From positions 186,001 to 250,000 of the forward strand of contig JBEHXT010000002.1 of assembly GCA_048498555.1 (NCBI GenBank): a DNA stretch of 64,000 nucleotides, given 5' to 3'. This document shows, piece after piece, positions 8,212-17,284 of this stretch; positions within the stretch are counted from its first letter, which is position 1; each line of letters opens with the position of its first letter. The stretch comes from Danxiaibacter sp048498555 (GTDB lineage: Bacteria; Bacteroidota; Bacteroidia; Chitinophagales; Chitinophagaceae). The translations under genes and the position numbers were made by a program. The notes under the pieces are model-generated. The model ran no database searches. It saw only the letters and a program-made list of their open reading frames with translations, and was not told where the DNA came from.

Positions 8212-11200
8212 ACCAGTTCATCACTCAACGGGATAGATACATAAAACGTAGTACCGATGCTTTCCTGTGTTTCGAACCAGATATGCCCGTTTGCTTTTTC
8301 TACAATGGCTTTACAGATTGCAAGGCCCAGGCCCGTTCCTGAAGATTTTGTAGTAAAATTAGGCACAAAGATTTTGGGTTGCATATCTGGAGGGATACCT
8401 ACGCCATAATCTTGTATGGCGATGATGGCAAACCCATCGCTGGCATACTGGCGGATCATAATCCTTACAGGATTATTTTCCATTGATGCTTCTATTGCAT
8501 TTTTAATCAGGTTGGTAAAAAGCCTGTTGAGTTGAACTTTATCCGCATTGATAAAATATTCAGCATCTTCCCTATCCCACAAAATATAAAGACGGCTATC
8601 GGTTTTATACAGGCTAATTACAGACTGTAACACATCCGTAATATCAAAACGCTCAACTAACATGTTGCTGCCAATGTTAGCGAATTGAGAGAAGTCGCCC
8701 GCGATTTTGGTCAACTGTTCAATCTGCTCAATCAACGTATCTGCTACGCGCTTCGACAATTCTTTTACGTTTGCAGCATTGTTATCAATCGCCTTTTGCA
8801 GGTATTGAATGCTCAGCTTCATGGGCGTAAGCGGGTTCTTAATTTCATGCGCAACCTGCCTTGCCATCTCACGCCATGCATCCTCTCTTTCGCTTTGTGC
8901 AAGCGCGTGGGCACTCTCTTCCAGCTTATGCACCATTTTATTATACTCCTTAACCAATACACCTATCTCATCATTTCTGTTCCATACAATCTCTTCATTA
9001 AGTTTACGCAGATTAATTTCTTTCATCCTGTTTGAAATAAACAAGAATGAAGCAGTAATCCTGTTCGTCAATAACATCGCGATCGCTCCTGCCAGCAGGA
9101 AGATGAATGCATTGAGGCTTATTAGCGTTACAAGGAAATTTGAGATTTCCTGGTTCAACTCACTTTCAGTATTGAGGTAAGGAATATTCAGATATGCGAT
9201 AACATCACCATTTGTTTCCCGAATCGGAATATAAGCACTGAGATAGGTAAAGTTGCCGATGGCTTCATCCTGTACGTACACCAATCGTCTATCGTACCGC
9301 AGATTGTAAAATGCAGCGGGTTGCATTTTATTACTCATAATCTGCTTGCTATAAATCATCGGTTGAGTAGACGCCCTTAAATTCCCTGACTTATCATAAA
9401 TATTTACTTCAGCATTGTGCTCTTCAGAAATACTAATTACAGTTTTCTCCAGTGCACCATTCGGGCTGTTCAAGGCATTATCGGTTGCTTCAACAACATC
9501 TTCAAACATCAAAGGATTCTTAATCCGCTTTTCAACTTCATTCGCAATAACCTGTATGTTTTTTGACAGCCGTTCGCGGTTATTCCTGTCATATCTCGAT
9601 ATAAAAAAAGATATGGTAACAATACCAATTACTATAAATGAAAACAGGCTGATGAAAATAATGGTCGATTGTATTTGTGTGCGAATATTAAAGTTGAAGA
9701 TCGACCGGATATTTTTCCATTGAAATTGCGACCTGAAAACAATTACGCAAAAATGAAAAAGCACTACTGCCACAATAAATGTTGTAAACACGTAGGCAAA
9801 AAATGTAAGTGACTCCGCAAACCAGTTGTTCTTTTTAACCAGCACAACAATTTTAGCCTTCCCTGCATCGTACCACAATTCGCTGTTATCGCCTCTCTTC
9901 CTTAACTCAAATTCCAGGCTGGGCAACTGCTTTTTGGTGAGTGTATCAGACAGGCTATAGTCGTTATAGTTCGCTATTAATTTTTGCTTGCTGTATAGTG
10001 CGTAAGAGTACCCGCTGGCAATCTCTGTACTTATGTTATTTTCCTGCCTGAACAGTTCGGGAAAAAGAGATTCACTTCGATACAGCTTGGGACGGGCTAC
10101 AATAAACAAATAGCCTATGGATGTATCAAACCTGTTTTTTATTTCATGCTCATATATATAGGTGAATTTCTCAGCCATATTTTCATAGTAATACAGGTCA
10201 GGTATCCGTGTTTCTTTTCCTCTGTTATGCAAAATTGAAGACAGTGCATAGTAAGAAACTGAATCATCATTATACAAAGGGTTCGCGCTACTGTCGAATG
10301 TGTAAATGCGCGTATCATACTTGCTGAGGTATCCTGAAAAATTCTCTTTTAATAAACTGTCTTTAAAACGGCGGTTGACAGCTTCATTGTTTAATGAGCT
10401 AAAATCGGAACTGTCAAATGCTTTTGAAAAGTCCGTGGTAGCAAAGCTGAACAGGTTTTCACCCTGCGGATCGGTTTGCAACGCCAGGCGCTCTGCGGTG
10501 GCACGCCGTTTTTTCATTTCTACCTGGGAATTCTGGGTAATTACCAGCAATGTTATAGATGCTGAAAAGAATATAACCCAAAATAAAAAGAACGAGGACC
10601 TGATAATCCTTATGGTGTAATCATTGCTTCTTACTTCCATCAACATAAGAAATACTGCCAGCCAAAGCAGCGTAATAATCTTCAGATCAATAGAGCCGGC
10701 ATGGATATTCATCATAATATACAGCAGGCCAAACACAGTTATCACGCATAACCTTACAAACAGGGAATACTTCATGCGGATGGCAGGAAGTAGCAGAAGA
10801 TGAGAAAGATTATAATAGCAAAGAATGATAAGGCACAGCACCAGGAAACTGATCACCGTATAAATATTCAAACTGAAAAAGTTGGTAACATCAAACGAAA
10901 TGGTTGAGTCAACAACAAGTGTCCTGATCAGTTCAACAAATTCATAAGTAGTTACGGGAAGCAAACACAGGCATGTTATTGACAGCACATGCGTCCATTT
11001 TTTGTTCCCGGAAAAAGGCGTTTTCCAGAGTTTGAGATTATTGTATTTTATGAATGCGATGATCCAGAAAAGCAAAGTAATGTTGATCAATAAATCCCCC
11101 AACGATTTATTGATACTATTGGATGCGTAAATACCCGAAAAGAACAAAGAATAATTCCTGAAGTGGAATGGAAATGGAAATAGATAACTGCAGAGGCGGA

Positions 11201-11975
11201 CGACAAAAATGATTACCACAAAAAACGCCAGGCCTCCTATAAAGCTTCGCTTGTCTGCAATATCTTTTGCGATTGCATGTACAAAGACAAATGAAAGTAT
11301 AATTGCAATTACACGCAATGCTATCGACAAGCCAGTTGGCTGATCGGTATCCACATCCTGGATCTGGTTGATATGAAAGAGTATCTGGCCTGCCGAGTTT
11401 TTTATAGGCACGCCTGTTCCATCCTTGCTCACTTTATAGTATTCATCCAGCCACGGCAGGCCTTCGAATTTCTTCTGCAGGTAATTATTTTGGATAAAGT
11501 AACTCCAGTGAAAAGGTATAAGGCCGGTAATAATATACGTTGAACCTTTATATTCACGAGTTGTTTTTATAAGCTCAAAGGTTCCGTTGGGATAATCAAC
11601 CGCATAAGAACCATCCTCTCTTTGGAGATCCTTAGCGTTAACGGCCATCGCATTTGTATTCCAGTAAACCTGTATCGGATTACCCAGATCATTGAGTGCG
11701 TAAGCAAAAACACCGATTTTTTTGCTTCCTACGACCACTTTGTTGGCGTTGCTTCCATCTTGCAGCAGGTCCTCGACAACGGCATCGTTATCCAGTATAT
11801 CATTGAATTCTTTTTCGTACGCCGTTATTGTGCCCTCGAGCCTTTTCTTTACACTTCCGGGAGACGCATTAAACGATATATAATTGGTGAGAACAAATGA
11901 AATAGTGTACAGCCAGGCTGCTGTAATAAACAGGTACCCATGTTTCAATATTCCATCCTTAAGTGTCCTGATCAA
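8202..11975 (-). CDS. Very large multi-pass membrane sensor histidine kinase
   Basis: This 1257-residue protein has one N-terminal membrane span, an extracytoplasmic stretch to about 225, a block of about nine spans (225-500), a second extracytoplasmic stretch (about 500-745), more spans enclosing a third sensor loop, then HAMP, HisKA and HATPase domains. The phospho-acceptor box is RQVAHEIKNPLTPMKLS, like NtrY-type kinases; the ATP site shows DYGVGIP and GTGLGLAI. Its start overlaps the mazG stop by 4 bases (ATGA), so translation is probably coupled. No response regulator gene is adjacent. The signal sensed is unknown; the C-terminal codons are part of a heptamer array. Confidence 0.9.
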   Translation of the reverse strand: MIRTLKDGILKHGYLFITAAWLYTISFVLTNYISFNASPGSVKKRLEGTITAYEKEFNDILDNDAVVEDLLQDGSNANKVVVGSKKIGVFAYALNDLGNPIQVYWNTNAMAVNAKDLQREDGSYAVDYPNGTFELIKTTREYKGSTYIITGLIPFHWSYFIQNNYLQKKFEGLPWLDEYYKVSKDGTGVPIKNSAGQILFHINQIQDVDTDQPTGLSIALRVIAIILSFVFVHAIAKDIADKRSFIGGLAFFVVIIFVVRLCSYLFPFPFHFRNYSLFFSGIYASNSINKSLGDLLINITLLFWIIAFIKYNNLKLWKTPFSGNKKWTHVLSITCLCLLPVTTYEFVELIRTLVVDSTISFDVTNFFSLNIYTVISFLVLCLIILCYYNLSHLLLLPAIRMKYSLFVRLCVITVFGLLYIMMNIHAGSIDLKIITLLWLAVFLMLMEVRSNDYTIRIIRSSFFLFWVIFFSASITLLVITQNSQVEMKKRRATAERLALQTDPQGENLFSFATTDFSKAFDSSDFSSLNNEAVNRRFKDSLLKENFSGYLSKYDTRIYTFDSSANPLYNDDSVSYYALSSILHNRGKETRIPDLYYYENMAEKFTYIYEHEIKNRFDTSIGYLFIVARPKLYRSESLFPELFRQENNISTEIASGYSYALYSKQKLIANYNDYSLSDTLTKKQLPSLEFELRKRGDNSELWYDAGKAKIVVLVKKNNWFAESLTFFAYVFTTFIVAVVLFHFCVIVFRSQFQWKNIRSIFNFNIRTQIQSTIIFISLFSFIVIGIVTISFFISRYDRNNRERLSKNIQVIANEVEKRIKNPLMFEDVVEATDNALNSPNGALEKTVISISEEHNAEVNIYDKSGNLRASTQPMIYSKQIMSNKMQPAAFYNLRYDRRLVYVQDEAIGNFTYLSAYIPIRETNGDVIAYLNIPYLNTESELNQEISNFLVTLISLNAFIFLLAGAIAMLLTNRITASFLFISNRMKEINLRKLNEEIVWNRNDEIGVLVKEYNKMVHKLEESAHALAQSEREDAWREMARQVAHEIKNPLTPMKLSIQYLQKAIDNNAANVKELSKRVADTLIEQIEQLTKIAGDFSQFANIGSNMLVERFDITDVLQSVISLYKTDSRLYILWDREDAEYFINADKVQLNRLFTNLIKNAIEASMENNPVRIMIRQYASDGFAIIAIQDYGVGIPPDMQPKIFVPNFTTKSSGTGLGLAICKAIVEKANGHIWFETQESIGTTFYVSIPLSDELVEV

Positions 11976-12748
11976 GGTGTATTGTTTGTTTTTTTAACCT
12001 GGTTCCAGATAGCATCCATTTCTTCCAGGCTCATTTTTCGTAGGTCCTTTCCTTCAGAATCGGCAATCTGCTCCATTATTGTAAATCGGGATATAAATTT
12101 CTTATTAGTTCTTTCGAGTACAGCCTCTGCATCAACTTGCAAAAACCGTGCATAGTTTATCAAACTAAACAACAAATCGCCGAACTCTTCTTCAATATTG
12201 GCCTGGTTTTGCTCGTTTTCAGCATCTTTTAACTCCTGCATCTCCTCTTCTACCTTTTTCCACACATCCTCCTTATTGCTCCACTCAAAGCCAACCTGTT
12301 TTGCCTTTTCCTGTATGCGCATTGCTTTTACCACCGCTGGCAGCGAGACCGGCACGCCACTTAACACGCTTTTCTTGCCTTCTTCTTTTTTCTTAATTGC
12401 TTCCCAATTGCGTTTTACATCTTCCTCATCATTCACTTTAACATCCCCGTAAATATGCGGATGGCGTATTATTAGCTTGTTACAGATGGCATCTATCACT
12501 TCTGTAAGCGTAAATTCCTGCTGCTCAGCCCCTATTTTAGAATAAAAAAGTATGTGCAGCAGAATATCTCCCAGTTCTTCTTTTATGCCCTGCCAGTTAT
12601 TGTCTGATATAGAGTCGGCGAGCTCATAGGTTTCTTCAATGGTCATGCTCCTTAAGGAGTGGATGGTTTGCTTTTTATCCCATGGGCACTTTTCACGCAG
12701 TTCATCCATTATCCGGACCAGCCTCAAAAAAGATATATCTACAGACAT
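11972..12748 (-). CDS. mazG: Nucleoside triphosphate pyrophosphohydrolase MazG
   Basis: The 258-residue protein has two MazG repeats. The first shows the metal-binding pattern EETYELADSI followed by EELGDILLHILFYSKIGAE, the second EFGDLLFSLINYARF. MazG hydrolyses (d)NTPs to monophosphates and can influence (p)ppGpp levels in E. coli. It sits between a DUF3667 gene (11 bases upstream) and the kinase gene, which it overlaps by 4 bases. Confidence 0.95.
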   Translation of the reverse strand: MSVDISFLRLVRIMDELREKCPWDKKQTIHSLRSMTIEETYELADSISDNNWQGIKEELGDILLHILFYSKIGAEQQEFTLTEVIDAICNKLIIRHPHIYGDVKVNDEEDVKRNWEAIKKKEEGKKSVLSGVPVSLPAVVKAMRIQEKAKQVGFEWSNKEDVWKKVEEEMQELKDAENEQNQANIEEEFGDLLFSLINYARFLQVDAEAVLERTNKKFISRFTIMEQIADSEGKDLRKMSLEEMDAIWNQVKKTNNTP

Positions 12749-12759
12749 AACATTAAATT

Positions 12760-13869
12760 TTAAATTGACAATACAGAGTTCACAACAAGAACGACGGCAA
12801 GTACAACAAATACAACAAAAACCATCATATTAAACAATACGAATTTCATCACAGTCTTGCCACGTCCCTGCTGATAAAAATTTCGCATGGCCTTATAGAG
12901 ATAATAGAACATCCCTATGATGGTGAAACCCGATAGCCAGTTAAACAGCGACCAGCTTGAAACATCTTTTAACCATCCAAAAAGGTAAGTAACCAGTATT
13001 AAAATAAAGATTGCGATGTAAACATGAATGATAAATATGCCATGGCTTACATAAAAAAAATCCTTTCGTCTTATATACAATAGCTGTAACAACAGCGCCA
13101 CCAATGGTAACGAAATAAACATCACTTTGGGAACAGAATGAATCATATTTTCTTTAAGCTTGTCCATAAATTCGTCGCCGTTGTATGCAACCTTTTTATT
13201 AATCTCCATCCCGCGTTTGGCAACCTGCCGCATAAACCACCCATCGCGTTCCTCTGCGGGAAGTTGTTTCTGTATCGAATCATATTCTTTCATATTCCTG
13301 TAATCCCTGTCATTAACCGTAAATGCAGCATCCGTATTTTTAGATCTCGCAAAGCCGGTTGTATCTATGCCATCATAAGTTTTTATTTGTTCAATTTCCC
13401 GCATTTTGATAATACCTCTATTCACGCGATCCAGCTTTCGCAATATTTTCTCGTGCCTGGCGCTGTCTGTCTCTGCTTTTAGCTCAGCCAGCAAACTGTC
13501 TTTTTCCTGAACATATTCAGCCTTCATCTCCTGTGGATCTTGCACTTCGTGATGGCCGGCGTTGAGAAACACGATCAGGAAAAAAACAAACGAGGTAAAC
13601 ACATACATGCGGATCGGGTGGAGATACGACGCCCTCCGGCCCTTCAGATATTCTGAAGAAAGGAAACCCGGCTTTAAAATGAGGTATTTAAGCGAACTGA
13701 AAAATTTACCATCAAAGTGCGTAACATCATTAAAAAAATGGGTAATCAAATGCCAGGCTGATTCTTTAGGTTCAATGTTTTCCTGTCCGCAGACGTGACA
13801 ATATTTTCCAACAACCTCCGTATTGCAGTTTAAACAGATCTTTTCTTTACGCTCTTTAAAATGGCTCAT
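12760..13869 (-). CDS. DUF3667 membrane protein with N-terminal zinc ribbon
   Basis: At residues 13-31 two CxxC knuckles (CLNC and CHVC) form a zinc-ribbon, followed by the DUF3667 signature (HFFNDVTHFDGKFFSSLKYL, LKPGFLSSEYLKGRR). A membrane span follows near 90, then a charged central region (about 125-230), then four spans to the C-terminus. The family is common in Bacteroidota and has no established function. It heads a three-gene unit with mazG and the histidine kinase. Confidence 0.85.
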   Translation of the reverse strand: MSHFKERKEKICLNCNTEVVGKYCHVCGQENIEPKESAWHLITHFFNDVTHFDGKFFSSLKYLILKPGFLSSEYLKGRRASYLHPIRMYVFTSFVFFLIVFLNAGHHEVQDPQEMKAEYVQEKDSLLAELKAETDSARHEKILRKLDRVNRGIIKMREIEQIKTYDGIDTTGFARSKNTDAAFTVNDRDYRNMKEYDSIQKQLPAEERDGWFMRQVAKRGMEINKKVAYNGDEFMDKLKENMIHSVPKVMFISLPLVALLLQLLYIRRKDFFYVSHGIFIIHVYIAIFILILVTYLFGWLKDVSSWSLFNWLSGFTIIGMFYYLYKAMRNFYQQGRGKTVMKFVLFNMMVFVVFVVLAVVLVVNSVLSI

Positions 13870-13957
13870 TCGTGTTAAAATTTAACTAAAAGTAATTAAC
13901 AACTTTAAACACACAATATTCTTCAATCTTTTACATTTTTTCTTGGAGGCAAGCAAG

Positions 13958-13965
13958 TATTTTTG
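13958..13965 (+). promoter_or_regulatory. Candidate -7 element for the exported YD-like gene
   Basis: TATTTTTG is an exact TAnnTTTG match 19 nt before the start codon. I see no well-spaced -33 element. Confidence 0.4.
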
Positions 13966-13984
13966 AAGTTAAATCGTTTTTTTA

Positions 13985-14809
13985 ATGAAGTGGTTATTGT
14001 TAGTTAGTTTATTAGTTACGGGAAGCACAGGTTTTGGCCAGTATTATTACTATGATGTAATTGCAGCCAGGCAAACAGAAATTCAAAATGAGTTATTAAA
14101 AACAAACAAAATAAAAAAGATTTCCGCCCTTAGTTACGAAAGTGATAACTCGGTGAACGAAACTTTTAAGGTAGAGCAATCAATTACACAGGATGGCGAT
14201 GTGATCACTACAAATAGCACAGACGGCGCCGGCGTTAATACTTATTCTGAAAGCAACTTTATTAACAGCCGGGTTGTAAAGAATATTGACAGCAGCCGCA
14301 ACATAAAAACAACTTCTGTTTACCGATATGATAGCAGGGGAAAGCTGTTATCCATTACATCTGAATCTAAAGATGCCTTTATGGGCGGCCAATCACAGGA
14401 ACAACATTTGTGGACGTATAATGCCGACAAGCCCCAGCAGATGTTGCGTATTAAAGACAAAAAAGATACAACTGTAATTTCCTTTGTATATGATGACCAG
14501 GGCAATGTAGCTGAAGAACTTTGGAAAAAGAAAAACATGCAACTGGAACATTGGTATTACTACTACGATGCAAACCACAGGCTCACGGATATTGTGCGTT
14601 ACAATACGAAAGCAAAAAGAATGCTGCCGGATTATTTGTTTGGATATGATGAAAAAGGAAAGCTTATTAAAATGACCCAGATTCCGGCAGGCAGCAGCAA
14701 TTACCTTGTGTGGTCCTATCAATTTGATGATAAAGGTTTAAAAACCGCGGAAGTCTGCACCAATAAACAAAATCAGCCAGTGGGTAAAATTGTTTACCGT
14801 TATCAATAA
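13985..14809 (+). CDS. Exported protein with YD/RHS-like repeats, function unknown
   Basis: The 274-residue product has a signal peptide (residues 1-19, ending TGFG). From about residue 115 it carries short beta-hairpin repeats resembling YD repeats: YRYDSRGKLLSIT, FVYDDQGNVAEEL, YYYDANHRLTDIV, FGYDEKGKLIKMT and YQFDDKGLKTAEV. YD repeats occur in RHS shells and in small Bacteroidota surface proteins. There is no toxin domain or large RHS core, so I assign no function. Periplasm or surface is likely. Confidence 0.7.
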   Translation: MKWLLLVSLLVTGSTGFGQYYYYDVIAARQTEIQNELLKTNKIKKISALSYESDNSVNETFKVEQSITQDGDVITTNSTDGAGVNTYSESNFINSRVVKNIDSSRNIKTTSVYRYDSRGKLLSITSESKDAFMGGQSQEQHLWTYNADKPQQMLRIKDKKDTTVISFVYDDQGNVAEELWKKKNMQLEHWYYYYDANHRLTDIVRYNTKAKRMLPDYLFGYDEKGKLIKMTQIPAGSSNYLVWSYQFDDKGLKTAEVCTNKQNQPVGKIVYRYQ

Positions 14810-14856
14810 ATTACTCCTTATCTGAACAATACAGGCGAGCAATTGTAAAAATAACT

Positions 14857-15729
14857 GTGCAGCAAATTTTCAATAATATAATAGAGCAGCTAACCACAAA
14901 ATGTGGCATTGCTATAACATCTTTTGACACAAGTAGAATATATGGCGGCGACATCAATGAAACATACCATTTAACTACAAACGCTGGAGACTTTTTTGTT
15001 AAGCTGAATGATTCTGTTCATGGTGATATGTTTGAAAAGGAACTGAATGGCCTACAACTATTGAAGAAAGCATCGCATAACTTATTTCCTGAAGCCTATC
15101 TGTCAGGTTATACATCAGAGAAGATTTTTCTTGTTCTTGAATTTTTACAAAAAGGAAAAATAACGCCTGTAAGCTGGATGGATTTTGCAGAACAGCTTGC
15201 AGGCATGCATACACAAACGCATGCCGGGTATGGCCTGGCATTTGACAACTACATTGGAAGCCTGCCGCAATACAACGCACCTGAAACTACATGGCATGAG
15301 TTTTATGCCCATCGCCGTATTTTATGCCTGGTAAGTATGGCGATCGATCAGGCGATACTTGATGATAAAGATGGAACGCTTGCGGAGAAATTATGCGCAC
15401 GCTTACCAGACATCTTTCCTGAAGAAAAACCTGCATTATTGCATGGAGATTTGTGGGCTGGCAATTTTATGATAACAAGTACTGGACAAATCAAAATATT
15501 TGATCCCGCTGTGTATTACGGCCACAGGGAAATGGACATTGCCATGACAATGTTGTTTGGAGGATTCGATCGATCATTCTACAATCACTACAATGATTTT
15601 TATCCGCTGGAGAAAAACTGGCAGCAAAGAGTAGATCTCTGCCAGCTATATCCATTGCTCGTTCATTCCATCTTGTTTGGCGGGCATTATGTTAGTGCGG
15701 TAAAATCAATCATCCGCAAATATGCTTGA
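14857..15729 (+). CDS. Fructosamine kinase family protein
   Basis: The 290-residue protein has the kinase-like fold of fructosamine-3-kinases: YGGDINETYHL at the N-terminus, FFVKL with the ATP-binding lysine, the catalytic loop LLHGDLWAGNFM, and FDPAVYYGHREMDIAMT for metal binding. Members phosphorylate ketosamines on glycated proteins or small molecules, leading to their repair. The only good start is GTG at 14857, as no in-frame ATG precedes the conserved N-terminus. A small ORF overlaps its end. Confidence 0.88.
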   Translation: MQQIFNNIIEQLTTKCGIAITSFDTSRIYGGDINETYHLTTNAGDFFVKLNDSVHGDMFEKELNGLQLLKKASHNLFPEAYLSGYTSEKIFLVLEFLQKGKITPVSWMDFAEQLAGMHTQTHAGYGLAFDNYIGSLPQYNAPETTWHEFYAHRRILCLVSMAIDQAILDDKDGTLAEKLCARLPDIFPEEKPALLHGDLWAGNFMITSTGQIKIFDPAVYYGHREMDIAMTMLFGGFDRSFYNHYNDFYPLEKNWQQRVDLCQLYPLLVHSILFGGHYVSAVKSIIRKYA

Positions 15730-15829
15730 CGTCATTAAAACGACTATTCAGAAACTAATTCCATCACAACTATTAAATGATTTTTATCAAGTGCTGCGCA
15801 TTGATGTTCCGCGTACCTATTATATTTAA
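15722..15829 (+). CDS. Possible small protein overlapping the fructosamine kinase stop
   Basis: An ATG at 15722 opens a 35-residue frame (MLDVIKTTIQKLIPSQ...RTYYI) overlapping the preceding stop by 8 bases, the geometry of translational coupling. The first half can form an amphipathic helix. I recognise no family; it could be a chance frame. Confidence 0.3.
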   Translation: MLDVIKTTIQKLIPSQLLNDFYQVLRIDVPRTYYI

Positions 15830-15898
15830 AATTATATAGGCAGGATATTTTAGATGGAGTAAATCTGTTGTATCTTATTTACCTATTCCGCCGGAACT

Positions 15899-16720
15899 AT
15901 GCAAATCAAAATCCTGAGTCCATTGTGGGGATATGAACATCTGGACCTTAAACTGTTTATTGAGAAAATAAAGCATGCAGGCTATGATGGAATCGAAACG
16001 TCTATTCCTGAAGACCCTTTAAAAAAACAAGCGCTACTCAACTTAATTAGCAAGCACCATCTTTTATTGATAAGCCATCAGCATCAGGCCCACGGAAAGC
16101 ATTTCGGTGAGTTCAGAGATTCTTTCATTCACTATTTAAACATGAGTAAAGAAGGTGATCCTGTAATGATCAACTCGCACACAGGCCGTGATTATTTCAC
16201 ATTCGAAGAAAACCTGGAATTGATAGACATTGCCTCTGAGTTTTCCTACAAGCATAATATCAACATTGCACATGAAACGCATAGGGGCCGTTTTGCTTAT
16301 GGCCCATCAGCTACTGAAAAATATTTTAAAGCGAGGAGTGATTTTTTTATTACCGCAGATTTATCTCATTGGGTTTGTGTAACAGAAAGCTATCTCGAAA
16401 ATTTCTCACAGATAATTATGGAAACCATTGAACGAACGCGGCATATTCATGCAAGAGTTGGATATGAAGAAGGCCCGCAGGTGCCCGATCCAAGAGCGTT
16501 GGAATGGTCTGGTGCACTCGGCCGTTTTCTCAATTGGTGGGACCTTATTATCGAAAGCCAAAAACAAAAAGAAGCTTCAATGTTTACTATTACCACAGAG
16601 TTTGGGCCACCGCCATACATGCCTGTTTTGCCATTCAGCAATAAGCCCGTGGCTGATCAATTTGAAATCAACTGTTACATGAAAGAATTACTCACCAACA
16701 GGTATTTGTTAGAGCAATAA
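15899..16720 (+). CDS. Sugar phosphate isomerase/epimerase (xylose-isomerase-like TIM barrel)
   Basis: The 273-residue protein has the AP-endonuclease-2/xylose-isomerase-like barrel pattern: GYDGIETSIPED near 30, MINSHTGRDYFTFEE, IAHETHRGRFAYGP, DLSHWVCVTE and HIHARVGYEEGPQVPDP. The conserved E, D, H and E residues fit a divalent-metal site for aldose-ketose isomerisation or epimerisation. The exact sugar cannot be told. No signal peptide. It is convergent with guaD. Confidence 0.82.
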   Translation: MQIKILSPLWGYEHLDLKLFIEKIKHAGYDGIETSIPEDPLKKQALLNLISKHHLLLISHQHQAHGKHFGEFRDSFIHYLNMSKEGDPVMINSHTGRDYFTFEENLELIDIASEFSYKHNINIAHETHRGRFAYGPSATEKYFKARSDFFITADLSHWVCVTESYLENFSQIIMETIERTRHIHARVGYEEGPQVPDPRALEWSGALGRFLNWWDLIIESQKQKEASMFTITTEFGPPPYMPVLPFSNKPVADQFEINCYMKELLTNRYLLEQ

Positions 16721-16748
16721 ATGAGGTGCTTTGTGGGATGAATGCTAA

Positions 16749-17222
16749 TTAATACAATCTTTTATTTTCCCGTGCCTTCCATTCAACAAACATCTTTTTT
16801 GAACTGGATGCGCCTAAAGGGATCATCGGAATTTTGCGGGCGCCTGTTTCTTTAGCAATCTCATCGTAAATAAACGAATCATCAAATCCTGCATCAGCCG
16901 CATCCCGGCGGGAGCACGCATAATAAATTTTTTGAGGCCGTGCCCAGTAAATGGCGCCAAGGCACATCGGGCAAGGTTCGCAGGAAGTGTAAAGCTCGCA
17001 TCCCTCTAACTGAAAATCGTTTAATGTGCGGCACGCATCGCGGATAGCCACTATTTCAGCATGTGAAGTAGGATCGTTGGATAATAACACCGTATTGCAT
17101 CCTCTGCCAATAATTTCATCACCTTTCACTATTACACAGCCAAAAGGGCCACCAAGGCCATTGCGCATGCCTTCCGCTCCAATACGTACAGCCTCCTGCA
17201 TGAATTGCTCTTCTCTGGTCAT
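16749..17222 (-). CDS. guaD: Guanine deaminase (CDA-type nucleoside deaminase)
   Basis: The 157 residues carry the zinc deaminase motifs HAEI and CEPCPMCLGAIYWAR. The tail DAADAGFDDSFIYDEI matches the domain-swapped guanine deaminase of Bacillus more closely than tRNA deaminase TadA, so guanine to xanthine conversion is the likely reaction. With upp, ade and purA in the window it suits purine and pyrimidine base salvage. Confidence 0.85.
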   Translation of the reverse strand: MTREEQFMQEAVRIGAEGMRNGLGGPFGCVIVKGDEIIGRGCNTVLLSNDPTSHAEIVAIRDACRTLNDFQLEGCELYTSCEPCPMCLGAIYWARPQKIYYACSRRDAADAGFDDSFIYDEIAKETGARKIPMIPLGASSSKKMFVEWKARENKRLY

Positions 17223-17284
17223 ATAATCACGCGATTTAATGAATAGCTATAAGTAGTAAATCTTCCGGCAGATAATATTAATTG

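Noticed and set aside
8809..9180. Plus-strand frame of 123 codons opposite the histidine kinase
   Set aside because: Shadow of the kinase coding strand; no independent start or motif.
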